From Alphaproteobacteria bacterium (GTDB lineage: Bacteria > Pseudomonadota > Alphaproteobacteria > Micropepsales > Micropepsaceae): a stretch of 8,622 nt of DNA. The position numbers and the translations under genes were made by a program. The notes beneath the pieces were generated by a model, which was not told where the DNA came from, searched no databases, and worked only from the letters and a program-made list of their open reading frames with translations. Shown here one piece after another: positions 5,058 through 8,622 of the stretch; position 1 is the stretch's first letter, and each line of letters starts with the position of its first letter. The stretch spans positions 1 through 8,622 of the forward strand of contig JAFKFF010000366.1 of assembly GCA_017307315.1 (NCBI GenBank). The letters run 5' to 3'.

Positions 5058-7517
5058 TCATTCATAGCGCAAGGCCAACACCGGCCGCCGCCGCGCCGCA
5101 ATCAGAACCTGGCCCAGCACCGTCAGAAGCGCGACCGTCAGGGTGAGGAGCGTCGCCGCGGCGAACGGCCAGATCTGAAGATCCACATGAGAAGCGAAAC
5201 CGGCAAGCCAGCGGCGCATCAGCCACCAGGCAACCGGCCAGGCGATGGCGTTGGCCCAGAGCAACGGCTTGGCGAATTGCCAGAGCAGTAATCGCGTCAC
5301 GTCCGCCGTGCTGGCGCCCATCGCCTTGCGGATGCCGATTTCCTTGGTTCGCCGCAGGGTGGCGGACACGGCAAGGCCGAACAGTCCCAGGCATCCCAGA
5401 AGAACGGCGACACCGGCGAAACCCGTGAAGGCTTGGCCTTGGCGCAACAGCGAGAGATTCAAATTCTCGACATAGCTGTTCACGAAAGTGCGCTGGATCG
5501 GGCCTTGCGGCCCCGTCCGGTTCCAGGCGGCGTCGATGGCCGCCAAGGTTTCCGGGATGTCGTGGCCCGCAAGCTTTATGTGAATGATGAAATCCTGCAT
5601 GAAATAAAAATAGGCGACAGGCTCGATCTTCTTCTCTGGGCTGTACATCGCGAAATCCGGCACCACGCCCACAATGAGGACTGGGATGGGAGAGCCAACT
5701 TTATTGTACAATATTTGCCCGACAGCGGCCTGCGGCGAGGCAAATCCAAAGGCACGGACTGCTTCCGCGTTGATCAGGACATTGATGGGCGCCGTGCGTT
5801 TGACGCGCCCGCCATCGGTCAGGATTGGAATCCGGTCGGTTTCCCGCAATCCCCGGCCCGCAACCGGCTTCTGGTCGTAAAACTGCAGCAATCCCGGGCC
5901 CGCGCCTATCATGTTGACAGACACGACGTGACTCAAGCCCGCGCGCGTGATGGGCCATATGCTGTACATCTCGTCGAGAAAATGCGTATCGGAGCATGCT
6001 GTCGCGCGCACGCCGGGAAGAGCGGCAACAGCGGTCTGGAACGCGCCGGTACACAAAGAAACCCGATCCGGCGCGGGATGACCCTTCTCGGACAGACGGA
6101 CGAACAAGGTCTGATCCGTGTCGAAGCGCAAGCTTTCCCGGATCGAAAAACGATACTGCTCCGTCGCGACCGCTGCCGCGATCATCAAAAGAAGGAGAAT
6201 GGCGAATTGCGCCGTCACCAGAAGACCGCGAACCAAGTCGGCCCTGGCCGGCATCGAAACAAGACCCTTCAGCACCAGGGCCGGCCGGAACGCTGAAAGA
6301 AACAGAGCGGGATAGAACCCGGCCAGAACGCCGATCCCGGTGGCGCCCGCCAGAAGGATGAGCAAGAGACCGGGGTGACGCCAATAATCGAATGTCGCGC
6401 CGGAATTCAGGAAAGCATTGACCAGCGGCAGCAGCAATTCCACCGCCGCAGCGGCAATCAACAATGCAAAAGCAGACTGCACGACGGCTTCCGCCAGGAA
6501 TTGCCCGATCAGAGCGCCCCGTCCCGCGCCCAACGCCTTGCGAATGCCGACTTCAATGGTGCGGCGCGCCGCCCGCGCCGTCAGCAAATTGACGAAGTTC
6601 GCGATCGCCAGGAAGAGAATGAGCATCGCCGCCGCCGATAAAATCGCGAGACGGTCCCGTATGCCGGGCGAATAGTGCGGTGAAAGATGCAGCGCATCCA
6701 GCGCCACCAGACGAGGGCGGACATTCACGATGGCGGGCCGCGGCAAAAGGCTGTCGCGCAGGGCGAACATGCGCCGCTCGATCGCGGTCACGGACGCTCC
6801 CGGCGCCAGCCGCACCAGGGTCAGAGCATCTTGGGAAAAATCGCCGGTACGGGCGTTGCCGGGCCTGCGGTCGGCTCGCCCCAGCCCGGAATAGGACGCG
6901 CGTCCCGACATGAAAATTCCGGTTCGCAGATTGGTGGCGTTGGCGGGAAGATCCGCGATCACGGCGGTGATCTTCAGAGGGTGCTGGCGGTCCAGTTCCA
7001 GCGTTTCGCCCACCACATCGTCCCGGCCGAAATATTTTTCGGCGATCCGCCGGGGAATGACGATGGAGTCGGGCGCCACCAACGCATTCTCGAGGTGACC
7101 GTAAAGCACGGGAAGGCGCAGAAGGTCGAAGATATTGGGGTCCGCGGAAAAGATGAATTCATCGGCCTCCACATTCCCATGCCGCAGGCTATAGTGATCT
7201 GGAAGCATTTCCGCCCCGGCGTCGAGCCGCGCCACGGCCTGCAACGCGCCGAAATTCTGGCGCAGGCGCGCCGCCAGATCGTGCGGTGTGAGTGGTACAT
7301 AAATCGGCGGCTGGCCGCCGAGCGAGGCTTCCAGCGTCACCAGATACAGGCGCTCGTGCAGCGGCAGGAAATCGTCATAGCTCGCCTGGTTGGCAACGAT
7401 CAGTCCTGCCAGGATCGCCGCCGCGATGCCGATGGCCAGTCCGCCGATGGCGATGGCCGATTGCAGCTTGTTGACCGCCAGGTTGCGGAGCGCGGTGACG
7501 AGATAGTGCCGGAACAT
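5058..7517 (-). CDS. MacB/FtsX-type ABC transporter permease, duplicated form
   Basis: An 819-residue permease made of two FtsX-like halves. About eight membrane segments are visible (near 21-42, 288-312, 342-365, 383-408, 430-452, 698-720, 745-766 and 782-806). Two large periplasmic MacB_PCD-like domains lie between them (about 45-285 and 455-695). The coupling-helix motif occurs twice, as [10 protein letters not shown] (322-331) and [10 protein letters not shown] (726-735), which shows the internal duplication. A single polypeptide can therefore supply both transmembrane halves, whereas MacB itself has four segments and dimerises. This group generally does not carry substrates through the membrane directly. 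It drives export or envelope work by mechanotransmission from the periplasm. The start ATG at 7517 has AGGGA upstream and lies 12 bp after the ATPase stop, and the gene ends 3 bp from the oxidoreductase stop. The substrate is unknown. Confidence 0.9.
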   Translation of the reverse strand: MFRHYLVTALRNLAVNKLQSAIAIGGLAIGIAAAILAGLIVANQASYDDFLPLHERLYLVTLEASLGGQPPIYVPLTPHDLAARLRQNFGALQAVARLDAGAEMLPDHYSLRHGNVEADEFIFSADPNIFDLLRLPVLYGHLENALVAPDSIVIPRRIAEKYFGRDDVVGETLELDRQHPLKITAVIADLPANATNLRTGIFMSGRASYSGLGRADRRPGNARTGDFSQDALTLVRLAPGASVTAIERRMFALRDSLLPRPAIVNVRPRLVALDALHLSPHYSPGIRDRLAILSAAAMLILFLAIANFVNLLTARAARRTIEVGIRKALGAGRGALIGQFLAEAVVQSAFALLIAAAAVELLLPLVNAFLNSGATFDYWRHPGLLLILLAGATGIGVLAGFYPALFLSAFRPALVLKGLVSMPARADLVRGLLVTAQFAILLLLMIAAAVATEQYRFSIRESLRFDTDQTLFVRLSEKGHPAPDRVSLCTGAFQTAVAALPGVRATACSDTHFLDEMYSIWPITRAGLSHVVSVNMIGAGPGLLQFYDQKPVAGRGLRETDRIPILTDGGRVKRTAPINVLINAEAVRAFGFASPQAAVGQILYNKVGSPIPVLIVGVVPDFAMYSPEKKIEPVAYFYFMQDFIIHIKLAGHDIPETLAAIDAAWNRTGPQGPIQRTFVNSYVENLNLSLLRQGQAFTGFAGVAVLLGCLGLFGLAVSATLRRTKEIGIRKAMGASTADVTRLLLWQFAKPLLWANAIAWPVAWWLMRRWLAGFASHVDLQIWPFAAATLLTLTVALLTVLGQVLIAARRRPVLALRYE

Positions 7518-7529
7518 GATGCGCCGTCC

Positions 7530-8201
7530 CTAGAGTTGGGTTTCGCTGACCACCTGCCCGTCCAGCAGCTTGATGGTGCGGCCGGCCTCGGCGGCGTGGA
7601 GCGGCGAATGCGTGACCATAACGATGGTGGTTCCGCGCCTCGCCGCATCCTTCAACAGCGCCATCACGGCGTCGCCATTCGCGGTGTCGAGGTTGCCGGT
7701 TGGTTCGTCCGCCAGGATCAGCTTGGGCGCCGAGACCAGGGCGCGCGCCACGGCCACGCGCTGCTGCTGCCCGCCGGACAATTGGCGCGGCCGGTGGCGG
7801 GCGCGGTGCGCCACGCCCACCTGTTCCAGCACCTCGGTGACGCGCCGCTTCCGGGCCGCGCCATCCCTGCGATAGAGCAGCGCCACTTCCACATTCTCGG
7901 CCACGGTCAATTCGTCGATCAGATTGAAGCTCTGGAACACGAAGCCGACATGGTCGCGGCGTAGCCGCGTCAGCACGCTTTCGCTCAAGGTCGCGACTTC
8001 TTCGCCCATCAGGCGGTAGGAGCCTTCGCTGGGACTGTCGAGAAAGCCCAGGATGTTGAGCAGGGTGGATTTGCCGCAGCCCGACGGCCCCATGATGGCG
8101 ACGAACTCGCCCGCCTTGACCTCGAACGAGATCTTGTCCAGCGCCCGCGTTTCCACCTCGGCGGTGCGGTATATCTTGCTCAAATTGCTCAGTCGCAGCA
8201 T
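7530..8201 (-). CDS. ABC transporter ATP-binding protein, MacB/LolD type
   Basis: A complete 223-residue nucleotide-binding subunit with every catalytic motif intact: Walker A GPSGCGKST (38-46), Q-loop Gln90, signature LSGGQQQR (141-148), Walker B LILADE (161-166, Asp165 and Glu166), D-loop GNLD (169-172) and switch His198. The sequence around GFVFQSFNLIDELTVAENV and ADEPTGNLD is characteristic of the LolD/MacB/FtsE group, which energises FtsX-like permeases. It lies between the adaptor and permease genes with 12-bp gaps on both sides, so the three are one operon and this subunit almost certainly powers the adjacent permease. The ATG at 8201 has a GGGGAAAG ribosome site. Confidence 0.95.
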   Translation of the reverse strand: MLRLSNLSKIYRTAEVETRALDKISFEVKAGEFVAIMGPSGCGKSTLLNILGFLDSPSEGSYRLMGEEVATLSESVLTRLRRDHVGFVFQSFNLIDELTVAENVEVALLYRRDGAARKRRVTEVLEQVGVAHRARHRPRQLSGGQQQRVAVARALVSAPKLILADEPTGNLDTANGDAVMALLKDAARRGTTIVMVTHSPLHAAEAGRTIKLLDGQVVSETQL

Positions 8202-8213
8202 GACTTTCCCCGT

Positions 8214-8622
8214 TCACCCCGCAAGATCGATGCGCTCGACCTGGCCATAGGCGCTATAGTCCGAAGTGATGACCCGGTCGCCGGGCTGAAGCCCGCCCAG
8301 GACCTCGACCTGCTCGAGATTGCGCCGGCCCAGCTTGACGCGGCGGCGTTGCGCCGCGCGGCCATTCGCGTCCAGCACGAAGACATAGTCGCCGCCCGAA
8401 GCTTCCAGGAACGCACCGGCCGACAGGACCAGACCCTTGCTGTCGCCACCCAGCGACAATTTTCCGTCGGCGGTGGCGCCGGGCGAAAGGCCCACCGGCA
8501 TGGCGCCCTCGAAGCCGAGATCGGCCTTGAAGACGCCGTTCTTCACTTCCGGATAGATGCGCGCGATGCGCAGGGCATGGCGCGTGCCGTTCAAGTCGAT
8601 ATCGGCATGCTGGCCCGCCTTC
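8214..8622 (-). CDS. Periplasmic adaptor (HlyD/MFP family), C-terminal part of ABC exporter
   Basis: The open frame continues to the right edge of the window, so the N-terminal signal/anchor, coiled coil and lipoyl halves are missing. The 135 visible residues are the beta-barrel and membrane-proximal domains of a membrane fusion protein: a GVFKADLGFEG strand pair, the MPVGLSPGATADGKLSLGG loop, AGAFLEASGGDYVFVLDANGRAAQRRRVKLGRRN, and EVLGGLQPGDRVITSDYS. This region is typical of adaptors that bridge an inner-membrane transporter and an outer-membrane channel. It precedes the ATPase gene by 12 bp in the same operon, which matches the tripartite MacA-MacB-like layout. A TTG at 8594 lies inside the domain and is not a true start. 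No outer-membrane factor gene is seen in the window. Confidence 0.85.
   Translation of the reverse strand, partial: KAGQHADIDLNGTRHALRIARIYPEVKNGVFKADLGFEGAMPVGLSPGATADGKLSLGGDSKGLVLSAGAFLEASGGDYVFVLDANGRAAQRRRVKLGRRNLEQVEVLGGLQPGDRVITSDYSAYGQVERIDLAG

Noticed and set aside
5433..6296. Plus-strand open frame of about 287 codons
   Set aside because: It is antisense to the permease and has no recognisable domain or ribosome site.
6687..7964. Plus-strand open frame of about 425 codons
   Set aside because: It runs antisense across both the ABC permease and the ATPase, whose motifs are complete, and its product is His/Arg/Gln-rich noise.

Overview
The window is GC-rich chromosomal DNA from a proteobacterium, most likely an alphaproteobacterium. 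The evidence is a high-GC third codon position throughout, a YciB-type septation protein, a COQ4-family ubiquinone protein, a DUF3309-like small membrane protein and a Tat-signal PLP aminotransferase. The species cannot be named from the sequence. No rRNA, tRNA, CRISPR array, insertion sequence, phage gene or clear foreign island is visible.

Layout. Bases 1-351 (+) hold the C-terminal end of a SAM-dependent methyltransferase. It converges on a HisC-like aminotransferase with a Tat signal (400-1566, -), and the two share a strong bidirectional terminator at 346-377. A gap of about 320 bases follows, containing a 5'-leader hairpin and a weak promoter candidate for the aminotransferase. Next comes a 59-residue membrane protein (1891-2070, +), convergent with a TetR-family regulator (2074-2718, -). 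The regulator is divergent from a three-gene plus-strand run: a COQ4-family protein (2787-3476), a YciB-family membrane protein (3473-4039, overlapping by 4 bp) and a flavin-dependent luciferase-like oxidoreductase (4094-5054) that is broken by a frameshift near 4859. The remainder (5058-8622, -) is a type VII-like ABC export operon. It runs from a periplasmic adaptor (N-terminus outside the window) to a MacB/LolD-type ATPase to an 819-residue double-FtsX permease, with 12-bp gaps between genes.

How the genes may work together. The 68-bp space between tetR and the COQ4 gene contains a 17-bp palindrome placed inside the candidate promoters of both directions, so the regulator probably represses itself and the COQ4-yciB run. 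COQ4 proteins act in ubiquinone biosynthesis, YciB is an inner-membrane protein tied to envelope integrity, and the third gene is a flavin monooxygenase-like enzyme. This points to a small membrane or quinone-related regulon, although the ligand and purpose are inferred. The ABC operon is a separate unit, probably exporting a small molecule or peptide, or acting on the envelope.

Most content belongs to known families. The items most worth a second look are the TetR-COQ4-yciB arrangement with its operator, the apparently exported aminotransferase, and the frameshifted oxidoreductase. I did not find a convincing wholly new system.
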